Below are positions 1 through 7,304 of a stretch of DNA of 64,000 nt, piece by piece. The stretch lies in assembly GCA_026004615.1 (NCBI GenBank), contig BPJM01000001.1, positions 693,482-757,481 of the forward strand, given 5' to 3'. How positions within the stretch are numbered: position 1 is the stretch's first letter; each line of letters starts with the position of its first letter. The stretch comes from Planctomycetota bacterium. GTDB taxonomy: Bacteria > Planctomycetota > J058 > J103. A program made the translations under genes and the position numbers. The notes below the pieces were generated by a model that was not told the DNA's origin, did not search any database, and saw only the letters and a list, made by a program, of their open reading frames with translations.

Positions 1-1
1 G

Positions 2-214
2 GTGGTGGCGCTCGGCAGCCCGCGGCTGCTCGCGGGTGCGGAGGGCGGCTGCGGTTTTCGCGGGTTCGCCTGTTCGGACGAGCCGCCGAGTCAGGCGGCA
101 GTCGCGCGCGCGTTGCTCGGCGGCCTGCGCTTTGGCGCCGCCTCGCCGCTCCAGGGGCGTGCCTGGCGCGCGCGCCTGGAGCGCTGGCGCGGCAGCGGGG
201 TGGCGGCGGGGTGA
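2..214 (+). CDS. C-terminal end of an unidentified protein (cut by window edge)
   Basis: About 70 residues are visible in an open frame that runs off the left edge. The frame ends in TGA at 212-214, and the next gene starts with GTG at 211, giving a GTGA stop/start overlap. The same overlap recurs between real genes elsewhere in this window, which is the main reason to accept this as a real C-terminus. Codon choice is strongly G/C in third positions like its neighbours. The residues (Gly-, Ala- and Arg-rich, ending in an Arg-rich helix-like stretch) match no family I recognise, so no function is proposed. Confidence 0.45.
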   Translation: MVALGSPRLLAGAEGGCGFRGFACSDEPPSQAAVARALLGGLRFGAASPLQGRAWRARLERWRGSGVAAG

Positions 215-1596
215 GCGGGCGCGCCTGGGCCAGGGTACCCGGCGCGGCCCCAGGCGGGCACGCCGGCACCGCGAGCTGGGCACGCGCCTGGGCCTTCGTG
301 CCGACGGCCTATTTCGTGCAGGGGCTGCCCTACAACGCCGTCACCCAGACCATGCAGCTGTCGCTGCAGGACTACGGGATCGACAAGGCGCTGATCAATA
401 CCGCCTTGGGCGCGGTCCTGCTGGTCTGGTCGCTCAAGATGGCGTGGGCGCCGCTGGTCGACGGGGTGCTGACCAAGCGCACCTGGACGGTCGCCACCCA
501 GTTGCTCGGCGGCGCGGTGCTGGGAGCGCTGGGGCTGCTGGCCGACCGCCCGCCGGAGGCGTTCCTCGCGGTGGCGGTGGGCGCGATGGCGGTCGCGGCG
601 CTGCTGTCCGCCACCCACGACATCGCGCTGGACGGCTACTACATGCTGGCACTCGATCCGCGCCAACAGGCGTTCTTCGTCGGAGTGCGGGCGGCGGCCT
701 GGCGGCTGGCGCTGGTCTTCGCCACCGGGGCACTGGTGTGGCTGGTGGGGCTCGCCCAAGAGCAGCCGCCGGCCGCTGGCACGGTTCCGGCGGCCTGGCG
801 GCAGGTGCTGCGCGCGGTGCTGGGCCTGCCCGGGCCCGGGGCGGGGGTGGTGGCGAGCTGGCGGTGGGGGTGGATGGCCTGCGCCGCGCTCATGATCGGG
901 CTCGGTCTGTACCACGCGCTGGTGTTGCCCCGTCCGGCCGCCGACCGCCCGGCGGCGCGGGGCGGGCCCATGGCCGCGTTCGGGCCCGCCTTCCGCAGCT
1001 ACCTGCGGCAACCCGGGCTGGTGCGCCTGCTCGCGTTCATCCTGCTCTACCGCTTCGCGGAGGTGTTGCTGGCGGCGATGGCGAAGCTGTTCCTGCGCGA
1101 TCCGCCAGCCGCCGGCGGCATGGGGCTCGATCTGCAGCAGGTGGGGCTCGTCTACGGTACGGTCGGGGTGGTGGGACTGGTGCTGGGCGGCGTGCTCGGC
1201 GGCGCCGCGGTCGCGCGCTGGGGGATCGCGCGCACACTGTGGCCCCTGGCGCTCGCCATGAATGCGCCGGATGTGGTCTACCTGTATCTGGCGTGGCGGC
1301 CCGAGACGCCGCTGGGGGTGGTGGCGGCGCTGGTGGGCCTGGAGCAGCTCGGCTACGGCATGGGCTTCAGTGCGTTCCTGGTGGTGTTGCTGCGCGCGGC
1401 GCGGCCTCCGTACCAGACCACGCACTATGCGATCTCGACCGGGATCATGGGCTTGGGGCTCATGGTGCCGACGGCGCTGAGCGGTTGGCTGCAGGCCGGG
1501 CTCGGCTACTCGGGTTATTTCGCGCTGGTGTGCGCTCTCGCCATCCCTTGCCTCTTGACGGTGGAGCCGGTCCGCCGGATGCGGTGGCAGGAGTGA
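211..1596 (+). CDS. AmpG-like MFS permease
   Basis: A 461-residue integral membrane protein with about twelve hydrophobic segments. It matches the AmpG/acetyl-CoA-transporter branch of the major facilitator superfamily: the opening segment 'YFVQGLPYNAV' resembles the family's Y-x-x-Q-G-x-P start, and 'WSLKMAWAPLVD' corresponds to the conserved K-x-x-W-x-P-L-x-D loop after helix 2. 'ATHDIALDGYYM' fits the conserved D-x-x-x-D-x-x-x loop in the middle of the N-half. AmpG proteins import muropeptides; other members of the branch carry different substrates, so the substrate here is open. The GTG start overlaps the preceding stop (GTGA), and a CDF exporter follows after 110 bp. The N-terminal 30 residues before the first helix are Gly/Ala-rich and could be a start overextension. 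Confidence 0.8.
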   Translation: MSGRAWARVPGAAPGGHAGTASWARAWAFVPTAYFVQGLPYNAVTQTMQLSLQDYGIDKALINTALGAVLLVWSLKMAWAPLVDGVLTKRTWTVATQLLGGAVLGALGLLADRPPEAFLAVAVGAMAVAALLSATHDIALDGYYMLALDPRQQAFFVGVRAAAWRLALVFATGALVWLVGLAQEQPPAAGTVPAAWRQVLRAVLGLPGPGAGVVASWRWGWMACAALMIGLGLYHALVLPRPAADRPAARGGPMAAFGPAFRSYLRQPGLVRLLAFILLYRFAEVLLAAMAKLFLRDPPAAGGMGLDLQQVGLVYGTVGVVGLVLGGVLGGAAVARWGIARTLWPLALAMNAPDVVYLYLAWRPETPLGVVAALVGLEQLGYGMGFSAFLVVLLRAARPPYQTTHYAISTGIMGLGLMVPTALSGWLQAGLGYSGYFALVCALAIPCLLTVEPVRRMRWQE

Positions 1597-1706
1597 ACGG
1601 CGGCAGGGCGCAGCCCGGTGCGCGCGCGTACCATTGGCGCCCGGATTCCGAGCCGGTAGACTCGGGCGCAGCGGCGCCGGCGGCGCCGACTGGCAGGAGG
1701 AGGGCC

Positions 1707-2666
1707 TTGGGCCTGCACCACCGGCATCACGACCAGCGGCGAGCTGGCCCGGACGGCGCCAGCGCCGCGGCGGGCAACCTGCGGCCGGCGGCCCGGCGCG
1801 GCCGGCGGGCGTTGAAGATCGCGCTCGGGATCACCGCGGGTTTCATGGCGGTGGAGGCGATCGGTGGCTGGCTCGCCAACTCGCTGGCGCTGCTCGCCGA
1901 CGCAGCGCACATGTTCACCGATGCGGCGGCACTCGCGCTGGCGCTGGCGGCAGTGCACTTCGCGGCCCGGCCCGCGACGGCGCGCAAGAGCTTCGGCTGG
2001 ATGCGGCTGGAGATCCTGGCGGCGCTCGCCAATGGAGTGGTGCTGGCGCTGGTCGCGGCCGGCATCTTCTGGGAAGCGTGGCAGCGCCTCGCGGCGCCAC
2101 CCCAGGTGCAGATCCCGCTCATGCTCGGCATCGCGAGCGCGGGGCTGGGGGCAAACGTGGCGGCCGCGCTGGTGCTGCACCGCGCGCAGCACGGGCAGAT
2201 CAACACCCGCGCCGCCTATTTCCACGTGCTCGGCGACCTGCTCGGCTCGCTCGGAGCGATCGTGGCCGCGTTCATCATGGGCGCCACGGGCTGGTATGCC
2301 GCCGACCCGATCATCTCGATCTTCGTGGGACTGCTGATCCTGGCGAGCGCCTGGAAGATCTGCCAGCAGGCCGTGGATGTGCTGCTGGAGGCAGTGCCGG
2401 CCGAGCTGGACCTCGAAGAGATCGAACTGGCGCTGCGCGCCGCCGAGGGTGTGGCGGACGTGCACGACCTGCACGTCTGGTCGATCTCGAGCGGCCACCA
2501 CATGCTGACGGTGCATGTGGTGGTGGGCGAGCACGGCGACCACCACGCGGTGCTGGAGCGGTTGCAGGCGATGCTGGCCGCGCGCTTCGGGATCGAGCAC
2601 ACCACGATCCAGATCGAATGCGAGGACATCTCGCCTCGCGAACCGGGCCTCGCGTACTGCCGGTAG
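1707..2666 (+). CDS. CDF-family metal cation exporter (CzcD/ZitB type)
   Basis: A 319-residue cation diffusion facilitator that should export Zn2+ (or a similar divalent ion) in exchange for protons at the inner membrane. A TTG start at 1707 is chosen because AGGAGG lies 6 nt upstream (1695-1700) and the coding pattern begins there; the same frame is open far upstream but that is a shadow of the preceding gene. Metal-site signatures are H68-x3-D72 in helix 2 ('AHMFTD') and H173-x3-D177 in helix 5 ('HVLGD'), the Zn-type HxxxD pairs. Six transmembrane segments are followed by a soluble C-terminal domain with 'VHDLHVWS', typical of the family. A His-rich N-terminus (LHHRHH) precedes helix 1. The HD-domain gene starts 14 bp downstream. 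Confidence 0.88.
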   Translation: MGLHHRHHDQRRAGPDGASAAAGNLRPAARRGRRALKIALGITAGFMAVEAIGGWLANSLALLADAAHMFTDAAALALALAAVHFAARPATARKSFGWMRLEILAALANGVVLALVAAGIFWEAWQRLAAPPQVQIPLMLGIASAGLGANVAAALVLHRAQHGQINTRAAYFHVLGDLLGSLGAIVAAFIMGATGWYAADPIISIFVGLLILASAWKICQQAVDVLLEAVPAELDLEEIELALRAAEGVADVHDLHVWSISSGHHMLTVHVVVGEHGDHHAVLERLQAMLAARFGIEHTTIQIECEDISPREPGLAYCR

Positions 2667-2679
2667 TGGTCGCACGCCG

Positions 2680-3999
2680 ATGAAGGTCATCCGCGATCCG
2701 GTCCACGGCGACATCGAGGTGCCGCCCGAGGCGCTGCGCGTGCTCGACACCCCTCAGATGCAGCGATTGCGCGGCGTAAAGCAGCTGGGCACCGCACACC
2801 TGGTCTACCCCGGCGCCACCCACACGCGCTTCGAGCACGCGCTGGGGACCATGCACATGGCGGCACGCCTGCTCGCACGGCTGGAGGCGGCGGCCGCGGC
2901 AGCAGGCCAGCCACCCCCGCTCGATGCCGCAGCGCGGCGCGCGGTGCTGCTGGCGGCACTCGTACACGACGTCACCCACCTCCCCTACGGGCATACCCTC
3001 GAGGACGAGCGGCGGTTGTTCCCGCGCCACGACGAGCCGGCGCGCGTGCGGGAGGTGCTCCGCGCCGGGGCGCTGGGCGAGGTGCTGGCCAAGCTGGGCG
3101 CGGCCGCCGCGGTGGAGGAGTTGCTGGCCGGGAGGCCGGAGGTGCCGCTGGGCGCCGAGCTGGTGCGTGCGACCGCGGGCGCCGACCTACTCGACTACCT
3201 GGCGCGCGATGCCTACTTCTGCGGTCTGAGGCGGAGCTGGGACGAGCGGCTGTTGCGCTACTACGTGGCGGCGCCGGACGCCGCGGGCCGGCTACGGCTG
3301 GCGCTGGCCATCGCCAAGGATGGCGTGGTGCGCGAGGACGCGCGCAGCGAGATCCTGGGCCTGCTCTGGTTGCGTTACACGCTGTGCGAGCGGGTCTACT
3401 ATCATCACGCCAAGCTCGCGGCCGGGGCCATGCTCTCGCGCGCGGTCGAGCTGGCCGTGGAGCGCGGGCTGCTCGGGGTGGAGCAGCTGCTGGAGCTGCG
3501 CGACGAGACGCTGCCGGCCTACCTGCGGGAGTGCCTGCCCCCCTCGCCAGCGCTGGAGCGGCTGCTGGACGGGCTGGAACGGCGCGCGCTGTACAAACGC
3601 GCCTACGCGCTCACGCCGGCGATCGGCCCGCAGGCGCAGGCCGCGCTCGTCGCGCGGTTGCACGCCGATATGGCGGCGCGCGCGCAGGCGGAGGCCGAGA
3701 TCGCCGGCGCCGCCCGCCTGCCGCCGTACCACGTGATCCTGTACTGCCCGCCGGTGCAGATGGCGCTCAAGGAGGCGGACATCCCGGTCGTCGAGGCGGA
3801 CGGCAGGGCGCTCCGCACCCTCGCTGAGCTGGGGCTGCCCGAGGTGGAGGTGCTGCTGGACAAGCACCGCCGGCTGTGGCGCCTGTACCTGTTCGTCGCG
3901 CCCGAGGTGGATCGCACCGCCGCGCGCCGCGCGGCGGCGGCGGCGGCCGAGCTGCTGGGCCACCCCGACGAGCTGCGGCGCGGCCAGCCGGCCGGCTGA
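2680..3999 (+). CDS. HD-domain phosphohydrolase (COG1078/SAMHD1-like)
   Basis: A 439-residue cytosolic metal-dependent phosphohydrolase of the HD superfamily. It opens with 'IRDPVHGDIEVP', the characteristic start of the COG1078 group that also contains SAMHD1-type dNTPases. Metal ligands can be read as H53 ('RFEHALG'), H96-D97 ('LVHDVTHLPYGH') and an Asp near 169-172 ('GADLLDYLARD'). The ATG at 2680 follows the CDF gene by only 13 nt, so the two may be cotranscribed. The substrate cannot be told from sequence; nucleotide hydrolysis is the family norm. The C-terminal third ('VILYCPPVQMALKEADIPV') resembles the COG1078 accessory region. No damage is visible. Confidence 0.85.
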   Translation: MKVIRDPVHGDIEVPPEALRVLDTPQMQRLRGVKQLGTAHLVYPGATHTRFEHALGTMHMAARLLARLEAAAAAAGQPPPLDAAARRAVLLAALVHDVTHLPYGHTLEDERRLFPRHDEPARVREVLRAGALGEVLAKLGAAAAVEELLAGRPEVPLGAELVRATAGADLLDYLARDAYFCGLRRSWDERLLRYYVAAPDAAGRLRLALAIAKDGVVREDARSEILGLLWLRYTLCERVYYHHAKLAAGAMLSRAVELAVERGLLGVEQLLELRDETLPAYLRECLPPSPALERLLDGLERRALYKRAYALTPAIGPQAQAALVARLHADMAARAQAEAEIAGAARLPPYHVILYCPPVQMALKEADIPVVEADGRALRTLAELGLPEVEVLLDKHRRLWRLYLFVAPEVDRTAARRAAAAAAELLGHPDELRRGQPAG

Positions 4000-4045
4000 G
4001 CGCCGGGACCGCCGCAACCCCTCGCCAGCGCACGGGCTGGTGTGG

Positions 4046-4074
4046 TTGACGGCCGGCGGGTGTGGATGTATGGT
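4046..4074 (+). promoter_or_regulatory. Sigma70-type promoter for the FHA gene
   Basis: TTGACG (4046-4051), 17 nt spacer, TATGGT (4069-4074). The predicted start is near 4081, leaving a leader of about 72 nt before the ATG at 4153. It lies in the 153-bp gap after the HD-domain gene. Confidence 0.5.
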
Positions 4075-4152
4075 CGTCACCCACGGGCTGCACGAGGCAC
4101 CGCCGCTGGGGTGTGCGCGCAGTCGCCAGGCCGTCTGGGGGACTAGACCGCC

Positions 4153-4839
4153 ATGGGGTTCGCCCTCTTCCTCGTCGGGTTCTGCGTGCTGGTCGCCGGG
4201 CTGGTCACGGGACTGTCGACGTGGTACGCCGGTGCGGTCGGCACCGGCGGGGCCATCGGCATGATGGTGGGCATCGGGCTGGTCGGCCTGGGGACTGCCG
4301 CCGTGGGACTCGCGCTCGGCAAGAGCAAACCCAAGCCCGCCCCGGCACCTGCGCCGGCCCCGCAGCCGGTGGTGAGCCCGCCGCCGCAACCCGCGGCGCC
4401 GACCTGCCCCAAGTGCGGGCGCCGCATGCTGCCCGGCAAGCCGTGCCCGTTCTGCAACCCCCCGCAGCCCGCGGTGGCACCGGTGCCGGTGGCGGCAGTC
4501 GATCCCGGCTATGCCGCCCGTGGCCGCGGTGCGGTCGAGGGGCCCAATGGCTACATGCAGGTGGTCGAGGGGCCGGATGCCGGCAAGCAGTTCACGATCG
4601 CGCCGCGCATGGAGATCACGATCGGCCGCAACCCCGACAACATGTTCCCGCTCACCGACCCGGAGGTCAGCGGATACCACTGCCGGCTGATCACCGGCAA
4701 CGACCGGATCCTGTTCCAGGACCTCGGGTCGTCCAACGGCAGCTTCCTCAATGAGCAGCCGATCACCGAGGGGCGCATCCAGAGCGGCGACGTCCTGCGG
4801 CTCGGCCGGACGACGAAGCTGTTCTTCTCGTTCAAGTGA
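4153..4839 (+). CDS. Membrane-anchored zinc-ribbon/FHA-domain protein
   Basis: A 228-residue protein. Two hydrophobic helices (about 2-20 and 31-56) are followed by a Pro/Ala-rich linker (60-82) and a four-cysteine zinc ribbon (C85, C88, C98, C101). A C-terminal forkhead-associated domain runs from about 135 to 228. FHA hallmarks are visible: G158-R-N, S173-G-Y-H and S194-N-G-S, the residues that bind phosphothreonine peptides. It probably recruits a phosphorylated partner to the membrane; no Ser/Thr kinase is in the window to name that partner. Its TGA stop (4837-4839) is overlapped by the GTG start of the M24 peptidase, so the two are translationally coupled. Confidence 0.85.
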   Translation: MGFALFLVGFCVLVAGLVTGLSTWYAGAVGTGGAIGMMVGIGLVGLGTAAVGLALGKSKPKPAPAPAPAPQPVVSPPPQPAAPTCPKCGRRMLPGKPCPFCNPPQPAVAPVPVAAVDPGYAARGRGAVEGPNGYMQVVEGPDAGKQFTIAPRMEITIGRNPDNMFPLTDPEVSGYHCRLITGNDRILFQDLGSSNGSFLNEQPITEGRIQSGDVLRLGRTTKLFFSFK

Positions 4840-6020
4840 TCGAGATCGCCGAGGCGCAGCGCGCGCTGCGCGAGGAAGGGCTCGCGGGCTGGCTACTGTA
4901 CGACTTCGGCGGGCTGAACCCGATCGCGCAGCAGGCGGTGGCGCCGCCGGGGCGCCTGCTCACGCGGCGCTGGTTCTGCCTGCTCACGCCCCAGGCACCG
5001 CCGCGCTGGCTGGTGCACGCGATCGAGCGCGCGAGCTTCCGCGGAGTACCGGGCGAGGTGCGGACATATGCCGGGCGCCGCGAACTGTGTGCGGAGCTGG
5101 CGGCGCTGTTGCGTGACTGCCCCCGGGTCGCGATGGAGTACAGCCCCTGCGGGCATGTGCCCGCCATCTCCCGTGTCGACGCGGGTACCGTGGAGCTGGT
5201 GCGCGCGGCGGGCGCGGAGGTGGTGAGCAGCGGTGACCTGATCCAGCGGTTGCTCGCGCGCTGGCCGGAAGAGGGCGTGCACGCCCACCGGCGTGCCGCA
5301 CGGGCGCTCGAAGACGCGGTGCGGGCGGCCTGGCGCCGCATCGGCGAGCGCATCGCCGCCGGACGCCCGGCCACCGAGTGCGAGGTGCAGGCCTGGTTGC
5401 TCCAGGCGCTGCAGGCGGCGGGGCTGGAGAGCCACGCCCCTCCCATCGTCGCGGTCGGGGCGCATGCCGCCGATCCTCACTTCTCCCCCGAACCTGCCAC
5501 CGATGCGCCGATCGCAGCGGAGCGCCTGCTGTTGATCGACATCTGGGCGCGCGAACCGGGACCCGCCGGCATCTACGCCGACATCACCCTCATGGCCTAC
5601 ACCGGCCAGGAGCCTCCCGCGCGGCTGCGCGAGGTGTTCGCGGTGGTGCGCGAGGCGCGGGATGCGGCACTGGCGCTGGTGCAGCAGCGGGCAGCCGCGG
5701 GCGTGCCGGTGCGTGGCTTCGAGGCCGACCGCGCCGCGCGCGAGGTGATCGAGCGTGCGGGCTTCGGCGCCTGGTTCGTGCACCGGACCGGACACTCGCT
5801 GGGTCCGGAGGACCACTGGCTCGGCGCCAATCTCGACGACTACGAGACGCACGAGCAGCGCCGGTTGCTGCCGGGGACGGGCTTCACCATCGAGCCCGGC
5901 ATCTACGTGCCGGGAGAGCTCGGCATGCGGTTGGAGATCGACGTCTTCTGGGGTGCGGACGGACCACAGCCCACGACCTGGGTGCAGACCGAGCTGGAGT
6001 GCATCACCGCGCCCGGATGA
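4836..6020 (+). CDS. M24-family metallopeptidase (Xaa-Pro aminopeptidase-like)
   Basis: A 394-residue protein with a creatinase-like N-domain and a pita-bread catalytic domain. All five dinuclear metal ligands of family M24 can be placed: D235 ('LLIDIWA'), D249 ('IYADITL'), H320 ('RTGHSLG'), E353 ('TIEPGIY') and E367 ('RLEIDVF'). It probably removes N-terminal residues from Xaa-Pro peptides or hydrolyses a related C-N bond; substrate is not resolvable. The GTG start at 4836 overlaps the stop of the FHA gene. It ends 45 bp before the convergent coiled-coil gene. Confidence 0.87.
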   Translation: MIEIAEAQRALREEGLAGWLLYDFGGLNPIAQQAVAPPGRLLTRRWFCLLTPQAPPRWLVHAIERASFRGVPGEVRTYAGRRELCAELAALLRDCPRVAMEYSPCGHVPAISRVDAGTVELVRAAGAEVVSSGDLIQRLLARWPEEGVHAHRRAARALEDAVRAAWRRIGERIAAGRPATECEVQAWLLQALQAAGLESHAPPIVAVGAHAADPHFSPEPATDAPIAAERLLLIDIWAREPGPAGIYADITLMAYTGQEPPARLREVFAVVREARDAALALVQQRAAAGVPVRGFEADRAAREVIERAGFGAWFVHRTGHSLGPEDHWLGANLDDYETHEQRRLLPGTGFTIEPGIYVPGELGMRLEIDVFWGADGPQPTTWVQTELECITAPG

Positions 6021-6065
6021 TCGCCCGGGCTGAGGCCGGCCTCCGGCGGGACCGCCGCAGGCGGG

Positions 6066-7115
6066 CTAGTGTCCCTGGGCTGCCCCGCCGCCGGCCTGTG
6101 CCGGCCCGCTCGCCGCCTGGCCCGCGCCGCCGCCGCCCTGGGCGGGCCCATTGCCCGTCTGGCCGGCCCCGCCGCCCTGGTGTTCGCACGTCTCCGGGAA
6201 GCTGTCGTACTTCTTCTGCAGCTCCTCGACCTGCTTCTGCAGTTGCTCGACCTGCTGGCGGCACTGCTCGAGCTCTTGCTTCGCGGCCTCGAGTGCCTGC
6301 CTGGCCTGCTCCAGGCACCGCTGGCACGGCTTGCCATCGAGCATGCCCACCGCCGCCCGGACGTTGCTCGCTCCCTCCACGGCCTGCTTGAGCTCGCGGC
6401 CCTTGGCCTGCAGGTTGTCGAGCTTGAACGACTTGATGATCTGGAGGATGTTCCGCAGCTCGCCGGCCGCGCCCTGGAGCGTGGGCTCCAGGTGGGTGCA
6501 GTGCTGGCGAACCTGCTCGATCTGGTGGATGGACTGCTCGACCCGGGCCTTCGCCCGGTTGACCGCGGCCAGGTCCTCCTCCGCGCGCTTGCGGTTCTCG
6601 CTGCTGACGCCGCCCCCGTCGAGCAGGTCGAACATGACCGTGAGCGCGGTGCGGAGAAACGTGAAGCTGCGCCGGGCGAGCTGCTGCAGGTCCCGCCACA
6701 TGTCGTCGATCCGGGGCAGGACCCGCGCCTCGGCCTCGCGCTGTGCCGCCTCCAGGCCCGGAATCCGACCCTCCAGCTCCGCCAAGCGCCGCTGCGCTTC
6801 GGCCAGCTCGCCCAGCCTGGCGTCCAGCTCCTGTTTCGTCTTCTGCTTGTCGGCCTGGCACTGCTGGCACAGGCCCTGTTGTTGGTCCGCCTTGCCCTGG
6901 ACGAGCAGCGCCCCCTCGGCCCTGTGCGTGAGCTCGTAGGCGGGCACGCGCACGATGGCGACGTACTGCCACGGCTCGCTCTCGCCGCCGGTGGGCGGCG
7001 CCGGAGCCTCGATCTGGACGGTGGCCCGCGACTGCTGGATGACCGTGCCCTCGACGCGGCCGACCAGGGTCATGGAACCGCCGCTACCGCCCGTGGAACT
7101 GCCCGCCTGCGCCAT
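6066..7115 (-). CDS. Cytoplasmic coiled-coil protein with two CxxC pairs
   Basis: A 349-residue protein with no signal peptide. The first 75 residues look like a small folded domain. Residues about 88-132, 175-205 and 265-305 are Gln/Glu/Leu-rich heptad-like helices expected to form coiled coils. Two CxxC pairs flank the helical body (C83-x2-C86 and C264-x2-C267), and single Cys occur at 206, 285 and 310, so a metal- or redox-linked hairpin is possible. The last 35 residues are Gly/Gln/Ala-rich and disordered. The ATG at 7115 follows a GGAGGGAAG ribosome site. I do not recognise the family. The gene is convergent with the M24 peptidase and divergent from the M28 gene. Confidence 0.72.
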   Translation of the reverse strand: MAQAGSSTGGSGGSMTLVGRVEGTVIQQSRATVQIEAPAPPTGGESEPWQYVAIVRVPAYELTHRAEGALLVQGKADQQQGLCQQCQADKQKTKQELDARLGELAEAQRRLAELEGRIPGLEAAQREAEARVLPRIDDMWRDLQQLARRSFTFLRTALTVMFDLLDGGGVSSENRKRAEEDLAAVNRAKARVEQSIHQIEQVRQHCTHLEPTLQGAAGELRNILQIIKSFKLDNLQAKGRELKQAVEGASNVRAAVGMLDGKPCQRCLEQARQALEAAKQELEQCRQQVEQLQKQVEELQKKYDSFPETCEHQGGGAGQTGNGPAQGGGGAGQAASGPAQAGGGAAQGH

Positions 7116-7185
7116 GGCCTCTTCCCTCCGGAGCGCGCCCGGCCCGATCGGGGTGCACGCCGCCAAACACCCGGTCTGCCAGCCA

Positions 7186-7214
7186 AGTATAGAGCCGTTC
7201 GGGGGCGATGGGAA
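7186..7214 (-). promoter_or_regulatory. Putative promoter for the coiled-coil gene
   Basis: On the minus strand TTCCCA (7214-7209), 17 nt, TATACT (7191-7186). The predicted leader is about 64 nt. The -10 match is good; the -35 matches 4 of 6. Confidence 0.4.
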
Positions 7215-7304
7215 CCGGCTGCCGGCCGCGCTTCGCGCCCCGCCGGCGCCGGTGGCGGTCCGGTGCGGGGCATGCGGGTGGCGGATCGGGGAGGGGAGGC
7301 GGCC

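Noticed and set aside
36-1706. Long open frame that continues upstream of the CDF gene
   Set aside because: It is out of frame with the clear MFS gene and Arg/Gly-rich; the TTG with AGGAGG at 1707 is a better start for the exporter.
6069-7304. Plus-strand open frame across the coiled-coil gene, continuous with the M28 gene
   Set aside because: It is the antisense shadow of the minus-strand coiled-coil gene; the M28 signal peptide begins at 7305 with a ribosome site.
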